Shown: one piece after another, positions 33,180-45,589 of the stretch
Layout of the letters: each line of letters opens with the position of its first letter
How positions within the stretch are numbered: position 1 is the stretch's first letter
Assembly (NCBI GenBank): GCA_019633425.1
Contig: WSUB01000141.1
Location: forward strand, 1-64,000
Origin: Tulasnella sp. 424
Lineage: Eukaryota > Basidiomycota > Agaricomycetes > Cantharellales > Tulasnellaceae
DNA: 64,000 bases
Direction of reading: 5' to 3'
Translations under genes and position numbers: made by a program
The notes under the pieces: generated by a model
Told to the model about the DNA's origin: nothing
Seen by the model: only the letters and a program-made list of their open reading frames with translations
The model's database searches: none

Positions 33180-33365
33180 ATTCGCGCGGATCCTGTGCCA
33201 GGCCTCCACCCGGCTATCATCTTCTCTCACCCAAATCACAGTTTTACGACACTTGGATCGGCACTAGAGGTTGCCATATACCGACGGTCTGACATTGCGA
33301 GGAGGGGCACGTTACCAGACCCCACAACAACTTCACTCTTTCCGAGTCTCTTTCGTCGGCTGTTT
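33180..33365 (+). pseudogene. ATG5: ATG5 5' fragment without a start codon
   Basis: Collinear with 36,530-36,715, the ATG5 leader and first 30 or so codons. The match includes the leader segment near ACTTGGATCGGCA, and the TLRGG, TSLF and RRL codons. The initiator ATG of the intact gene (ATGTCATATACC) is TTGCCATATACC here, and similarity ends just before the VWEGTVPL codons. It is a by-product of the tandem F-box duplication, not a functional gene. Confidence 0.82.
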
Positions 33366-33717
33366 AGGAAATTCTCAAACCCCTAGATTCCTCTCAGAAT
33401 CCTCCCCAAGACGAGCCAATCGGTTCAACCACTCGTCATCTTCAAAAACCAAGCGACTGTCTGACAAGCGAACACCAAGCCTGAGGAGTCCCAAGTTCCC
33501 CAGACATCGTCATCGCCAAAGCATGTCCAACGAAGATTGTTTGGAGAGCCAATGCCGCAGCTGCTAACGCGGGCAGTGCCGCTAGGAGACACGATGAGCT
33601 GTGGGTGAAGTCTAATCATCCTAAACAGAGTGATTCGGAGTAACTGCTATAGACAAGATTTGACGTCACAGTTCGTTATATTTCTCTTGGGCAGAACAAT
33701 TGGGGGCTCTACAAGTA

Positions 33718-35962
33718 CTATCGTTGGCTCGCTACCGCCTTAGTCTTCGTGGCTTCAAAGTCTGCGAAATCGACGTAGACAATACGACGCTCTCTAGCTG
33801 CACTCGGGCCATCTTCAGTGCCACGCCCCAAAAACGGTTCATTCGAGACACCCACCTGAGATATGGTTAGGGAACCAAGCACGCTCGTTTGAGAGTTGCA
33901 TGAAGTTTGGAATTTCTGGCAGAGTCAACTTCAGTTGTTTGAACTCGCAAACTGTAAAATTAGGCCTGATTCGAAGGGAGCCAGCGTTTCTTTCCAAGTT
34001 TTGCGTAGGCTCGAGCTGGCGTCTGTCTTTGACGACAAACGAAAAGACATCCTCGTCCTGGAAATTGGTTTAAATGAGACTAGTAATCGAAGATTCAGTG
34101 GAGCTTACTGCTATATGAAAGGCACTTACATTGCTTAAAAGCACCCGGTTTCCGTCAAACACCGCGTCGCGGATCACTGTGAGCCAGGAAAGCATCGTCG
34201 TTTCAGGGAAAGTTGATGGTTTGTCCCCGATAGCAAGTGCAAAGGCTCCTTGGCTATCCATGCTGGTTTGGCTTGTAGCGGCAGAACCACGGCTTGGGAA
34301 ATTGGGAAGATACACCATCCAACTGTTGCCTGCGAGCGCCAGTAAATCCTTCCCATCAGGCGATACCATCAGCATGTAGAAAGCTGGGATGACTGGCTGT
34401 AAAACCTGGTCGGGAAACGTGAGCCAAACGTCTGGCCAAGATGAGACGATTCTTACCCGAGGAGCTCGAGCTCGAATTCTACGGGGCGGCGCCAGCTCGG
34501 TGTCGTTGTCAACGACTGGCTGTAAAAGAAAGCTCGCTTTAGTAACGAAACTCAGATCCGACGCTCGGCGAGGATGATGTGGCTCTTACCGATGGTTCTT
34601 CTAGTTCAGGTCCGACGTTCATTTTCCTAAGGTCGGTGGGCAAAGGCAATGGATCGAGAACAGTGAGATTCTGAAGACGAAGTCCCGTATCATTTTCTTT
34701 CGTCGGGGTGGTGTCTTGGTTCCTTCGCTCGCATATAAACATCGGTAGCGTGTTCGTAGCGACGGCCGGAGACTGCATGACGAATTGCGGGTATGCTGGC
34801 AGAAATACCGGCTCACCAGACTGATCCGAGGTTGCCGACGACCAGTTATAGGCTACAATCCTCTGTAATGCAGCCACGTAGAGGTGAGTTGGACCGACAG
34901 CAATGTCTACGACAGTCCCAATGTCCCTATCGACACAGAGCCGGGCCAACCGTTGCAACGTTGGCAGGTGCCAAATGTCGACTGTAGATAGTCCCTCCTT
35001 GGGAAAGGACCTTCGGAGGACGGCGAGGTGAGGATATGTATAGCAGGATTGATCAAATCCCGCGCGATATGCGATTTGAGCGAATGGCAGGTATACGCCC
35101 CGCCGAGGTAACCCAGGCACTGCTTGAGGGACACTATTAGTCGGAGGAGGCATTGTCGGAGCATTTGAGGAGCCATCTAGTGGGAGGTGTCCAAATGGAA
35201 AGGCAGCGGTCGCCTCGGGTGATCCGGCAATTTGGGCGCTGGTTGGACAGGACGGAAGATATGAGTCTGGATGGTAGCAGTCCGTTGACCTCCGCCACAC
35301 GTCAATAACGGATGCCCATTCCCTCTTAAATATCAGGAAACCCTCACGGGCTCCCAGGAGTCGTAGGCTCTGGAGGGCTGCCATTGAGCATACTGCAAAC
35401 ACCGGCAGCAAAGAATTGACGTACCACGTTCAGCTTCCAGAGCTGCTCTCCGGTGTCCATCGATAATACTTCAACTCTGCTGCGGCTTGTGCGAAGTGCG
35501 ACCGTCCTCTCCGTCTCATCGAAAAACATCTCTCCGTCAACGCGTTGCCCGCTGAAAAGCAGATTCCCCATCCGTCGGTACTGGGGTTGACCATCTCCGC
35601 GAGCTGGCGTCCAGGATTTTTCCAAAAGGAAGCACTTCTTACCTGGTTAAAAAGTCAGCTTCCCTTTCATTCAAGCCAGGATCCCACTCACAGAACTGCT
35701 TCCAATCATCCACGTCTTGCAGCAATTTGCTTGGACCAAGAGCTTTGAGAGTATCACGAAGCGCTGCTTTGAGTCCGTGTTGTACTGCACTTTGGGAAGC
35801 AAATTGGTGCGTTATTGCGATAGGCTTGTAGATTTTGTTGACATTCTCTGTTATAAGCGCGCGGAAGTGACGTGATACACTCTCCAGAGCGCAGAGAGAT
35901 TCGACTGGAAGATACAAGAGTATTTGAAGTAGCATTTCGGGGGGAAGATTGTGGATATGCAT
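33718..35962 (-). CDS. F-box protein, family 1, copy 2
   Basis: Paralogue of the preceding F-box gene. The N-terminus MHIHNLPPEMLLQILLYLP, followed by VESLCALESVSRHFRALI, is the F-box. The same downstream blocks follow: DVWRRSTDCYHPDSYLPSCP, GLPRRGVYLPFAQIAY, STVDIWHLPTLQRLARL, GNSWMVYLPN and VFDGNRVLLS. Its last coding segment reads VGVSNEPFLGRG through IVYVDFADFEATKTK to a stop at 33,718. The join to the previous exon (ending near AWFPN) is unclear. A CTAAC branch-like site and TCTCAG acceptor precede VGV, but no well-placed donor was found. It probably acts in an SCF-type ligase; the target is unknown. Confidence 0.78.
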
Positions 35963-36628
35963 TGAGCCTTGGGTAGAGGGGTGGGTGAGAGAAGGAGGAG
36001 CTTTGCAGAAAGACGGTTATAAAGCCCCGCCGCGAGATTGGCGGACTTTCTGTTTGATGGCCCACGAGCTTACAAGCGATTCTTCCTAGACACAGTGATT
36101 GATTGTATTCTTTTCTGAAACCCATGTGGCTCGCACATGTAGGAGATCGGCCTGTTTTGGGACTGAAGCAGACAACGAAAGTGAATGAATATAAAGAAAG
36201 CGAATGAATACAAAGAAAGTGAATGAATACAAAGAAATTTAAAGGAATGAGGACAATGAAAGACTTGCCTAATATGGCACTTTCTGCTCTATTTTGGCCT
36301 GTTTCTTTGTGTGTCATGACCATCCGAGGCGGTCCTTCTGTCGGAAATCGTTGCCGATGGTCTGAATGACAAATGCCATATGCTTTGTGACGCTTTCACC
36401 TTCACGGTTCCAGTAAAAAGAAATATCGGGGAAACGAGACATATCCTTCTAATGGGTTTTGAGCGTCTGGAAATTTGGGCCCCGGGCGAAGTCTGTTGAC
36501 TGACCTGAGTTCTCCGCATCGTGGGATCATGTCAAGCGGCATTCAGATCCGGTGTCAGGCTTCCCCCAGCCATCAGCTTCTCTCCCCGCCCAAATCCCCG
36601 CTTTAGACAATTGGATCGGCATCAGAGG
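35963..36628. other. Intergenic between F-box copy 2 and ATG5
   Basis: A divergent region of about 0.67 kb that should contain both promoters. It includes the three-copy 19-bp tandem repeat at 36,181-36,237. Part of it matches 32,777-33,180 and 33,180-33,270 in the first duplicated unit. Confidence 0.5.
36181..36237. repeat. Three tandem 19-bp repeats
   Basis: The unit GTGAATGAATACAAAGAAA occurs three times head to tail (36,181-36,199, 36,200-36,218, 36,219-36,237) with one or two differences. It lies between the F-box and ATG5 start codons and has no counterpart noticed in the first duplicated unit. Confidence 0.9.
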
Positions 36629-38028
36629 ATGTCATATACCAATGGACCGACATTACGAGGAGGGGCACCTTCCCAAACCCCCGCAGCAACTTCACTCTTT
36701 CGTCGACTAGTTTGGGAGGGCACAGTCCCGCTTGAAATCAAGATAGACAGCAAAGAATTACCGGCAGGGAGCGACAGAGGGTTAGAATGCTATTATGTAC
36801 GTGATGGATAAGTCACGAATACCCGTCTTTGAGGACCAACTGTGGCTAAACAGTTCTGCTTGCTCGCGCGCATCCCAACAGATCCAAGCGCCTAGAATCT
36901 CCTACCTTCCCCTCCTTTTACCCGACATCAAGAAGCATCTCACTGACCTGGTTCTTGACGAAACTAATGCCGGGTTACTCAAAGAAGACGACTGGTGGTT
37001 TGAAGAGACAGAGCGGGGTGGGCTGATGCGGTGGTGAGTTGATATTGCGGGTTTCACTTCTTCGGCCGTTCCCCACTAACAGCGTTTCACTTCTGCACTA
37101 TTGACGCGTCAGGCACTGGCCGATAGGTCTTCTTTACGACTACAACACTATCTCGCATGGTCTCCACTCTACGGTCCCTCCTCTCCCCGGCGGTTCAACC
37201 CCAACACAGCCTTTACGCCTGACTCTTCACCTCGTATCTCCACCCATCGACAAGCTCCTTTTGACGCCAAGTCCTGAATCATGCAAACTTAGCTACATGG
37301 GTCAGCTTAAGGAAGCCGACTTCCTTCGATGGGGCAACACCAAGCGGGTTACTGGACTACGAAAGCAGGACCACGATGGACTTTGGGAGAGTTTGAAGAA
37401 TCGTACGTTGCGTTCTGCCTTTGTTAGAGCTTTACACTTACTTCATCGACGTACTGGGGCCTTGTACAGATAACTTTGATGACTTTTGGCGTATTGCATC
37501 AAAGATCTTCCCCACAACAACTCCTCTGTCGCCAAATGCCTCGCCAAACCCAAATGGCACGAGTACCTTTACCTCGCCTCCGCCTACCGCTTTAAACCTT
37601 CCACAGGGTTCTTCGACACTTTCTCCATCCAGACCCCCGTCCACGGACCCGTCAGGCCCCCCAGTCGCAGATCGGGATGGAGCGTACACCGTCAGGAGTG
37701 TACCAGTACGCATCTATTTGCCTGATGGCCCAGTTTTGCAGGATTTAGTTCCCCCGCTGGTTGAGGAGAGTGAGTCGCGCAAAGATGTTGACGTTTCATG
37801 GACAGTTTGTTTACAAGCCATCACCTAGGACCACATACTCTCCGCCAGCACCTTAGAACTCATCTACCTTTGCTGTTCCCGCCACCACCGTCCCAACCTC
37901 AGGCGTACGCTTTAGTCCAAGGGGTCGTTTGCCCAGGCGACGCCGAGATGGCGTGGTTGGGAGCGTGCATGGCAGGTGCAGATGGATGGGTTAATGTTTG
38001 CATAGGACTTGGAAGGCCACCACGATAA
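36629..38028 (+). CDS. ATG5: Autophagy protein ATG5 (369 aa)
   Basis: ATG5 is conjugated to ATG12 and, with ATG16, promotes ATG8 lipidation at the phagophore. Five exons (36629-36796, 36882-37033, 37113-37402, 37470-37769, 37829-38028) total 1110 nt, an exact codon multiple. Landmarks in order: LVWEGTVPLEI (N-terminal ubiquitin-like domain), IQAPRISYLPLLLPDIKKHL, HWPIGLLYDY, GQLKEADFLRWGNTKRV containing the family-typical lysine that accepts ATG12, LWESLKNHNFDDFW, a Pro/Ser-rich insert typical of fungi, VPVRIYLPDG, and AWLGACMAGADGWVNVCIG near the end. All match the family. Its 5' region is duplicated at 33,180-33,365, but this copy is complete. Confidence 0.95.
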
Positions 38029-38473
38029 TCGGGACTTTCGTTATTGGCGAACGATTTCCGGGAGCGTGGATCCTAGCAATGATACCCATTATCTTGCTTT
38101 CGTTTATTCCCTTTTATTTCCCGTGTAGTTCGAGATATTTGCCTGTCTATCTCGCCATTCTTTCGTATATCCGCGGTACGCTCGATCTATCCTTTTACAA
38201 ATATCATCATTCCTCTCCAATTTCCTCTTGCGAGATGACTCGACAGATGACAGTGTAGACTAGTGAATTACTACGAAGGACGTGACTACGGGATACCAAG
38301 TTTCTGTAGGCCAACGGAATGGGTTAATGATCTATCACCGAAGCGAGTGAAAAGCCGCATATCGACGTACCGGCTTCAGCTGCTTAATCAGTACCCATTC
38401 TTCTTGCGCAACGTCAGCTCTGAAGGACTCCTAAATGATGGGGTAAGTAGTTAGTTGGATCAAATATAACTAC
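38029..38473. other. Convergent 3' intergenic region
   Basis: Between the ATG5 stop (+) and the eIF5B stop (-). T-rich around 38,090-38,180, consistent with 3' untranslated sequence. No gene is supported. Confidence 0.5.
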
Positions 38474-41400
38474 CTAGACCGACAACAACGAATTCCTCAC
38501 CTTCAACACATCGATGCTCTGCCGAGTAACTTGACTGATGATTTCGTCTTTATCATCGAAGTGCCTTCCGAACATCTTGGCAGACTCGTACACCGCGTGC
38601 TCGATTTTGACGGCAACACCAGCACCGGCTTGAGACTTTTTGACGATTTCCATCGACTTGTGGTTGATTTCCAGGGAAGTGCTGTGGAATGTCACCGAGA
38701 TTAGTACAGCGAGAATGGGAGAAGTATGCGAAACGGGGTCCCACATTTTACCCAAACGAATAACCTCCTTCTTTCCAGTCACAGGATCTGGCTTGACGAC
38801 ACAGAGAGGTGTGCCGATGCGCAGCGAACCATCAATGATGTCCACTCCGAGAATGATGGGATCACGTTTGGCAAAGCAAGCGATGGTACGAAGTCGACAC
38901 GGCCAGACAGCCTGCGGAGCAGCGTCTCGTCGTTTGGCTTCCATCATTTCGGCGTTGTAAGCAGTGAAAGCGTCGAAAAGGTGGTAAATAATATCGGCTG
39001 TACGGGATCGAGATGTTAGCAATCTCGAAATTCTTCTAAACGTGCTCAAGAGTCGTACCTCTGAACAGCCTGATACCCATCTCTCTTGCCAAGATGTCCG
39101 CCTCTTTGTCTACCTCAACATCGAAACAGAGGATGACAGCCAACTCTTTTGCTCGCTCCAACATCGTAGCGCAACGCATGACGTCCTTCTTATGCACCGG
39201 ACCGATGTTGATACCCGAAACAGGGATCTTGCTAGACCTCAGGAAATCCAACAAAGCTTCGAGAGAACCCAAGGTACTGGCTTGGACGCAAACACCTTTG
39301 CCTGTCTTGTCAATGAAGTTCATCAAGCTCGTCAGATCCGACATGACCTCCTCTCGAAGGTCCTCTTCGTCATCGTCCGGTCCGCAGAGAAGGAGGCGCG
39401 AGCCGGCAATGGCCTTCTCCAGGTTAGGCGCGGTGATCTTCACTCCGAGAGCCGCTTTGACTTCTTTGTGGTGAACGTATGCCGACTGAAATACGATGTC
39501 GTCAGGATAGGTCGATAAAGATGTAAAAGAGCCTCATGTGACTTACCTTAATACGTAGCTCCCGCAACGGCTGAGGTGTCAAGAGGGCACGAATTTGCGT
39601 CACAATTGGTCCGTTCAATCCGCAAAGCACGATCTTGTCTCCTTCCCGCAGGACACCGTTCGACAACACGACATCGATGGTCGTACCCAAGCCTTCGATA
39701 ACCTTGACTTCGAGGACTGTGCACTCAACCTCGGATAGGTACATGAGCTTGTCGCTCATCCTCTGCTGAGTGAGGCTGACAAGCAAGTTGATCATGTCCG
39801 GAACACCTTCTCCGGTAATGGCCGATGTTGGAACGAGAGAGACAATTCGTCCAGGTTGGTCGTTTTCATAATAGAGCTTGGCGTTCAGTCCCTGTTCCGC
39901 AAAGGCGAGGATGGTATCACGAGTTCGAGTCTCGAATTCCTTTCGGACAGAGGCCTTCTGCTTCTTCAGCGAGTCCTGAACAGCGTTGTTGGGGATTGCT
40001 TCCCAGCCGAACATACGGTCAATCTGAGGAGCAAGTGATCAATTGACGTTTCCTCAATATACAAACCACTCCCTACCTTATTAAGAGCGACGATGAAAGG
40101 AGTTTTGCGGTCCCTGAGCAATCGAAGGGATTCAAGAGTTTGGGGTTCAAGACCGTGCTATAAGAGGTCGAAGCGTCAGCCAGATGAGAAACTTTGGGCT
40201 GTAAGATGGCTTAAACCAACCATGATATCAACGACCAGGACAGCGATATTACAAAGCGAACTTCCACGTGACCGGAGATTGGTGAAGGACTCGTGTCCCG
40301 GAGTATCGATGATCAACAAACCGGGAATCTTGAACTCAGGCAAATTCATCCCGACCTATGTGCGTGCAAGATCCGATGTAAACTCTGGATCAATTGCTGA
40401 AAGGGGCGGTAAGTGGACATACAGTCTCCAGAACTCTCGTCTTTTCAATGATAGCGTCCACCGGGAAGTAGGTTGCACCGATTTGCTGGGTGATACCTCC
40501 AGCTTCGCCCTCCTGGACATTGGTTTGTCGAATCTATGGTGGAGGAAAAGGGCGACATTAGCAGGTGAAATAAAGCCTAAATAATGTCCACTTGGACACC
40601 CACCTTATCCAACAACTTTGTCTTACCAGTATCGACGTGACCCAAGATACAACAAATCGGTGACCGCAAATCATCTTTCGACCGCGCAGCCATAGCTTCT
40701 TCGATCCGTTTAGCTTTCCGAGCGGCAGCTTCAGCTTTCCTCTTCTCAGCTTCCCTCTGCGCCGCCGTAAGCTCCTCATCAGACGACTCCTCGCTATCCT
40801 CGTCAGAGTCGTCCTCGTCCGATTCCTCTTCTTCGGACTCTTCCTCGGACTCTTCCGCTGGAGGAGGTGCAGCTTTTGCTTTTCCGTTCGCAGCTGAGGT
40901 GGGTTTGGACGGAGGTGGAGCAGCGGTTTTCGATGATGGGGCGGATTTCGCGGGAGCGGCTTTGGTGGGGGCGCCCTTGCTTGCTGGTGCTGGAGCAGCG
41001 CCTTTTTTCGCGGGTTCTGGCTTGGTGGGAGCGGGTGCCGGAGCAGAGGCCTCGTCATCACTACTCGCGTCCCAATCGTCCTTCACGGCAGGAGCAGGGG
41101 ATGCCGCTGCCGCAGGGGCCGCCTCTTCTTCGTCACTATCATCCCAGCTGTCCTTCGTAGCAGGTTTCTCCACTGGGGACGGTGCGGCCGGTGTAGGCTC
41201 CGGAGCAGGAGGTAAAGTCGATTCCGTGACCGCAGGACTGGCTGGCGTGGAGTCGCTTGTCACCGTCGATGGAGCCTTGCTCTGCTTCTGACCCTTGGCT
41301 TTTGCACCATACTTGAACTTGGGGGCACCTCCGCTTGTTGAAGCTCCCTTTTCGGCTTGAGCAGCAACCACGGCGCCAGATGCGATAAGCGCTTGTCTTC

Positions 41401-43021
41401 GCATCTCCGCTGCAGCACGCTCCTTCTTTTGCTTCGCCGTGAGGATAAGACCGTCCTTCTTCAGCTGTTCTCTCCGTTGCTATTGAAAGGAGTTCGAGAT
41501 CAGAGACGAACGAGAACCGTCATTCGTGATCATCGCCTCCTACCTTTTCCCGTTCTTTCCTTGCAGCTTCCTCCTCAGCCTTCCTCTTCTCTTCCTCCTC
41601 CTTCCTCTTCTCCTCCTCTTCAATCCTCTTGCGCTCCTCCTCTGCTTTCCGTTCTGCTTCAATCTGAGCCAGACGCTGAGCTTCCATGGCCTCTCGAAGA
41701 GCGGCGATCTTGCCCTTGGCCTTCTTGCCACCTGGTCCAGCGGCTGGAGCTGCTGGTTCAGCTGGGGTTTCCTCCACACCGGCGAACGCGGCCTTCATTT
41801 TCTTTTTCTGAGCCTTAGACACTAAGAAATGCAAGGAAAGTTGTATGAGGTTCAAGTCCCGTCGATGATTAAAGTACTGAAGGTACGCACGTTTCGCTCC
41901 GCCAGCCTCAGGTTCCCCTGCCGCCGGTTCAGCGGGAGTGGTCACCGAAGGTGAAGCAGCACCTTTTGGAGTGCCTAGAGCAGCTTCGAATTCCTTCTTC
42001 TTCGCTTCTGCTTCCAATCGCTTCTTCTCCTGTTTTCAAGAGAGAGAAAGAGGGTCAGCAAGTGGGCGTCGACGGTCGGAGGTTGTCGAGGCCTCGCCTT
42101 TTCCTTCTCCTTCTTCAACCGTTCCTTCTCTTTCTTGCTGAGGACTTTCTTACCACCTTCCTCGTCATCATCTTCGGCAGCAGGCGCGGGAGATGCGGTG
42201 GGCTCTTCTGCGGGGGCTGGAGATGGGGCGGCTTCTTCTGCCGGTGGTGGTGGTTCTGAGTAGAGAGCGTTGTGAGGACCTAATTCTGGAGTCGCGCTCG
42301 AAGATGGCTTACCGTCATCGTCCTTCTTGCCCTTTGGACCTTTCTTCCCTTTGCCCTTCTTGCCTTTTGCAGGGCCAAATTCTACGAAACGGTACGCATG
42401 TTAGGCTTCGCCATTGATGAACGATGAACCTTGCTCACCAAGGTCAGCAAGCTCCTCCGCCGTCATTTCCTGAGGAGCACTTGCGGCTGGTGCAGGAGCT
42501 GTTTCTTCCTGAGCGGGTTCTTGCTGTTCATCGAGTAGCGTATCATAGTCGTCCCAGCCCTTCTTCTTATCTTTCTTCTTCTTGTCTTTTTTAGTCGTCT
42601 TGGACTGAGTGGATTTGATCGCCGACTAGGATGGAGGCCGACAAATTAACCTCAAATCTCGACACCCAACAACGAAGCCTCAGATCATACCATTAGGCCA
42701 CCAAAGTCTTCATTTTCTTCCTCAGCCCCTCCAGGCGCTGTATCGTCAAGACTGAGGCCAGCAAAACCACTGGCGAAACCGCCCTTGCGCGACTTTGACT
42801 TTCCGCCTCCGAACGGTATATCTTCGTCATCTTCCGCGACTTCTGGGCTTGCTATTGATGTTGATGGGACCGATTCTCCCATCTTGTCCCTAAGATCCAG
42901 AGGAGATGCAGAGGTGAATCCTCGACGCCCAACGATTGAAGAGTAGCCGTGAACGGTCTGCATACCAAACCTCATCATCGTCGAATTTCTTTCCCTTGCC
43001 CTTTCCTTTCTTTGGAGGCAT
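38474..43021 (-). CDS. FUN12: Translation initiation factor eIF5B
   Basis: eIF5B is the GTPase that joins the 60S subunit to the initiation complex in the cytosol. The gene starts [12 protein letters not shown] (ATG at 43,019-43,021). It has a long low-complexity, Lys/Glu/Ala-rich N-terminal region split over several exons (to about 40,640), as in all eukaryotic eIF5B. The GTPase domain follows: [18 protein letters not shown] (G1), [13 protein letters not shown] (G3), FIVALNK then [12 protein letters not shown] (G4) and SAITGEGV (G5). Domain II begins near [20 protein letters not shown], domain III near [10 protein letters not shown] and domain IV near VWPCRLRTI; the end is [14 protein letters not shown]. 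About nine short introns are visible. The start shares a divergent region of about 485 bp with the mitochondrial release factor gene. Confidence 0.95.
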
Positions 43022-43506
43022 TGCTTGTAGTCGTTAGATGCTGTTCGTTGAAGGTGCTAGTAAGTGGTGTGCGGTGGGAGTGGAGGTGGAGGACGAGAGG
43101 ACGAAAGCGTGCCCGGATGCTATTAAGACCTGAACTGGTGAGGGTGCGATGCTCGTGTGAAGTCACCCCTGACTCGCTCTAATTCTACGACCAACGCGCG
43201 GAACCGAGTTCATACGAAGATCCGCGATTGGAGGACTCTTAAGCTTAGGAAGCAGCGGAGTATCAAGTTCTTTCTTCTTTTTGCGTGTGGGCTCTCACTT
43301 GCGCATTCACGCGTTCAGTGGAATGTTCGCGAGACGCTTCAACGGAACATCATCACCGTGAAAACTGAACATCGACGCTTACTCAAAGCCAGAGTCTCTG
43401 TCACTCAACAGTGTAGGACATATAGCAGCGAAACTATGCCTCTCGATCGTCTTGTCTGCGGAACTCTATTCGTTGCCGGTGTTGGGATCTCGCTTGTGGC
43501 GTCGGT
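43022..43506. promoter_or_regulatory. Divergent promoter region, eIF5B / mitochondrial RF1
   Basis: A spacer of about 485 bp between two opposed start codons of translation-related genes. Short open frames within it lack domains. No named element is identified. Confidence 0.55.
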
Positions 43507-45197
43507 TTGCTCTCATTTGTCACCCGATCCAGCGCTGTTCCAAGTTTTCGACCAAAGTCCCGGCCAATGTTCAGAGCAGCAATCAGGCTCAACTTCCGAG
43601 TGCGCTCGTCAAGGCCACCTATTCGACTGGCTTCGACTGCAAGTAAACCTCCAGCTCAATCCCAAAACCTAGATGTGGTCCAACAACTCGAAAAGGATGC
43701 ATCGCGAATCCTAACTGTTGTACGACGGAGGGTCGAGGAGCGGGATACTCTGCTTAAAGAAGATGTACGCTCAGATATATTCGATTATTATGGTTGACAT
43801 CTTAAACTTTGTTCCTGCATAGGCTGACTCGCAGGGAAGTTCCGCCGCCCATATCCAGCGTGCCAAGACTCTAAAGGAATTGGAGCCCCTTCACCAAGCC
43901 TGGACGCGCTGGACTGAAGCTAGAAACGTGAGTTAAGCTTATTTAATCTGCACTGACTCACTTTGATGAACGAAGCTCAGTCCTTTAGCGAAACAACAAC
44001 CCTCCTCGACGACCCAGACCCCGACATTCGAGTGCTTGCGGCTGAAGAACGTGCATCGTTGACCGAGGTCCTCTCCGAACACGTCAAAACCGTATTTCCG
44101 TCACTATTAGTACCCCCATCGACAACGAAGCACTTCTCAGCTATCGTTGAATTGAAAAGCGGAGTCGGAGGGGACGAAGCTGCGTTGTTCGTCGCGGACG
44201 TGCTTAAGATGTATATGCGATTGGCTTCAGCGAGAGGATTCCGGGTGGAGACTGTGTCTATCAGTCAGTTGGAAGGAAGCAAAGGGAGCGGAGGAGGGAT
44301 CAAAGAAGCGATCATCGAAGTGCAAGGAGAAGGATCCTACGACGTGTTCCGCTGGGAGAGTGGCGTCCATCGCGTTCAACGAGTCCCCGCCACGGAATCC
44401 CAAGGTCGAGTCCACACGAGTACAATCACCGTTATGGTGAGTCGGATTTCAAGAGTTATTCTCTTCCAGGGTGAACTGACATCTCGATAACAGGTTCTTC
44501 CAACATCCGACGCACCGGAAGAGACGGAAGCAGACTTCAAAATCGACGAGAAAGACGTCAAGATCGAAGTCATGCGAGCACGAGGAGCTGGCGGACAGGT
44601 AAAGAATTAAGACTCAACCTCTATCAGATGGCACTGAAATCCTAACTTTTCACGTAGCATGTCAACAGGACGGAATCTGCCGTTCGTTTGACCCATATTC
44701 CAACTGGTATCAGTGTTTCGATGCAAGACAGCCGAAGCCAACACTCGGTACGAACTTCCCATCTGACCATTTTTCCCAGCGGGGTTTTTCAATCTAATTG
44801 TTCATGTTGGGGGGGCTCGTTCGCAGAATCGAGCAAAGGCATGGCAAATCCTTCGCGCTCGCTTACTTGACCGCAAACTCCAAGAAGAGCAAACGGAAAG
44901 ACGAGATAATCGACGAAGCATCATCAAAGGCGCCGATCGAAGCGAGAAGATTCGGACCTACAATTTCCCTCAGGTAAGGGCAATTCGCTCTCAACTGTCG
45001 CGAAAAAGTGGAGAGTTGCGTTACGGGGAGCTGACCAAAAGTTCCCCCATCTTCAGAACCGCGTGACGGATCACCGTATAGGGCTCACAATCCCCAACTT
45101 GGATTCAGTTATGGAGGGCGAGGAACTGGAGTACGTGATAGATGAGCTTCAGAAGGATCATGAAGAGTCCGTGATGGCGGATTTGCTCAATGAGTGA
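43507..45197 (+). CDS. MRF1: Mitochondrial peptide chain release factor 1 (433 aa)
   Basis: It terminates translation on mitochondrial ribosomes. Seven exons (43507-43764, 43823-43927, 43981-44436, 44494-44598, 44658-44747, 44827-44973, 45057-45197) sum to 1302 nt, in frame. The N-terminus is a mitochondrial targeting sequence ([20 protein letters not shown]). The middle includes [19 protein letters not shown] and the [20 protein letters not shown] block, then the catalytic GGQ in [20 protein letters not shown], the loop that drives peptidyl-tRNA hydrolysis. SDSRSQH-type sequence and [12 protein letters not shown] near the end are also family marks. The GGQ is encoded across an exon junction. 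An alternative start is the downstream Met of MFRAAIRL (43,567). Confidence 0.95.
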
Positions 45198-45589
45198 AAC
45201 GACTTGTGAACGCGACCTGGCCTATTAGATCTACTCTTTCCTTATTCATATGCAGGTATATATTATTTTCTTCATGCATCTGAAGTGTTTCCGACGAATG
45301 ATGATCCGCCCGATAAGCTTTGGGCGAAGTGAGTAACTTGAAGAGCTTGTGGCTGTGCCAGCCTCACCGTGACCGCATCAGCTAGACAGATCACCGTTGT
45401 ACAAACGACAAGCTTTGCTGCACTCGTGCAATGACAGTCTCTTCTCCCTTAATACAGCCTCTAATACCAAATCAACTTCATCTCATTCTCCAACGTTTTT
45501 GATTCCAAAATTCCTTCCACTCCCCAGCCTATCCCTCCGCGTCATGTCAGTTCCTCCGTCAGACCCATCCGAAGTGGGTGCGCTTTCAC
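45198..45589. other. Intergenic
   Basis: 3' flank of the release factor gene and 5' side of a TPR relic. A possible old start, MSVPPSDPSEVG (45,544), is followed by a frame that no longer connects to the TPR segment. Confidence 0.4.

Larger units (their letters stand above)
30225..36720. repeat. Tandem duplication of an F-box unit (two copies, about 3.2 kb each)
   Basis: 30,225-33,365 and about 33,370-36,720 are collinear. Each has a spacer, an F-box gene on the minus strand, its 5' flank, and the upstream and first-exon region of ATG5 on the plus strand. In the first copy the ATG5 part is cut off at about 33,365; in the second it runs into the complete gene. Confidence 0.85.

Noticed and set aside
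36181..36237. 19-bp tandem repeat as a mobile-element end or origin
   Set aside because: Only three copies, no inverted repeats or target duplication; an ordinary minisatellite is enough.
40899..41291. Plus-strand open frames opposite the eIF5B N-terminal region
   Set aside because: Mirror of Ala/Glu/Lys-rich coding sequence on the minus strand; eIF5B explains the region.
41850..41870. GGTTCAAGTCC, a B-box-like tRNA motif
   Set aside because: It lies in an eIF5B intron with no A-box or cloverleaf around it.
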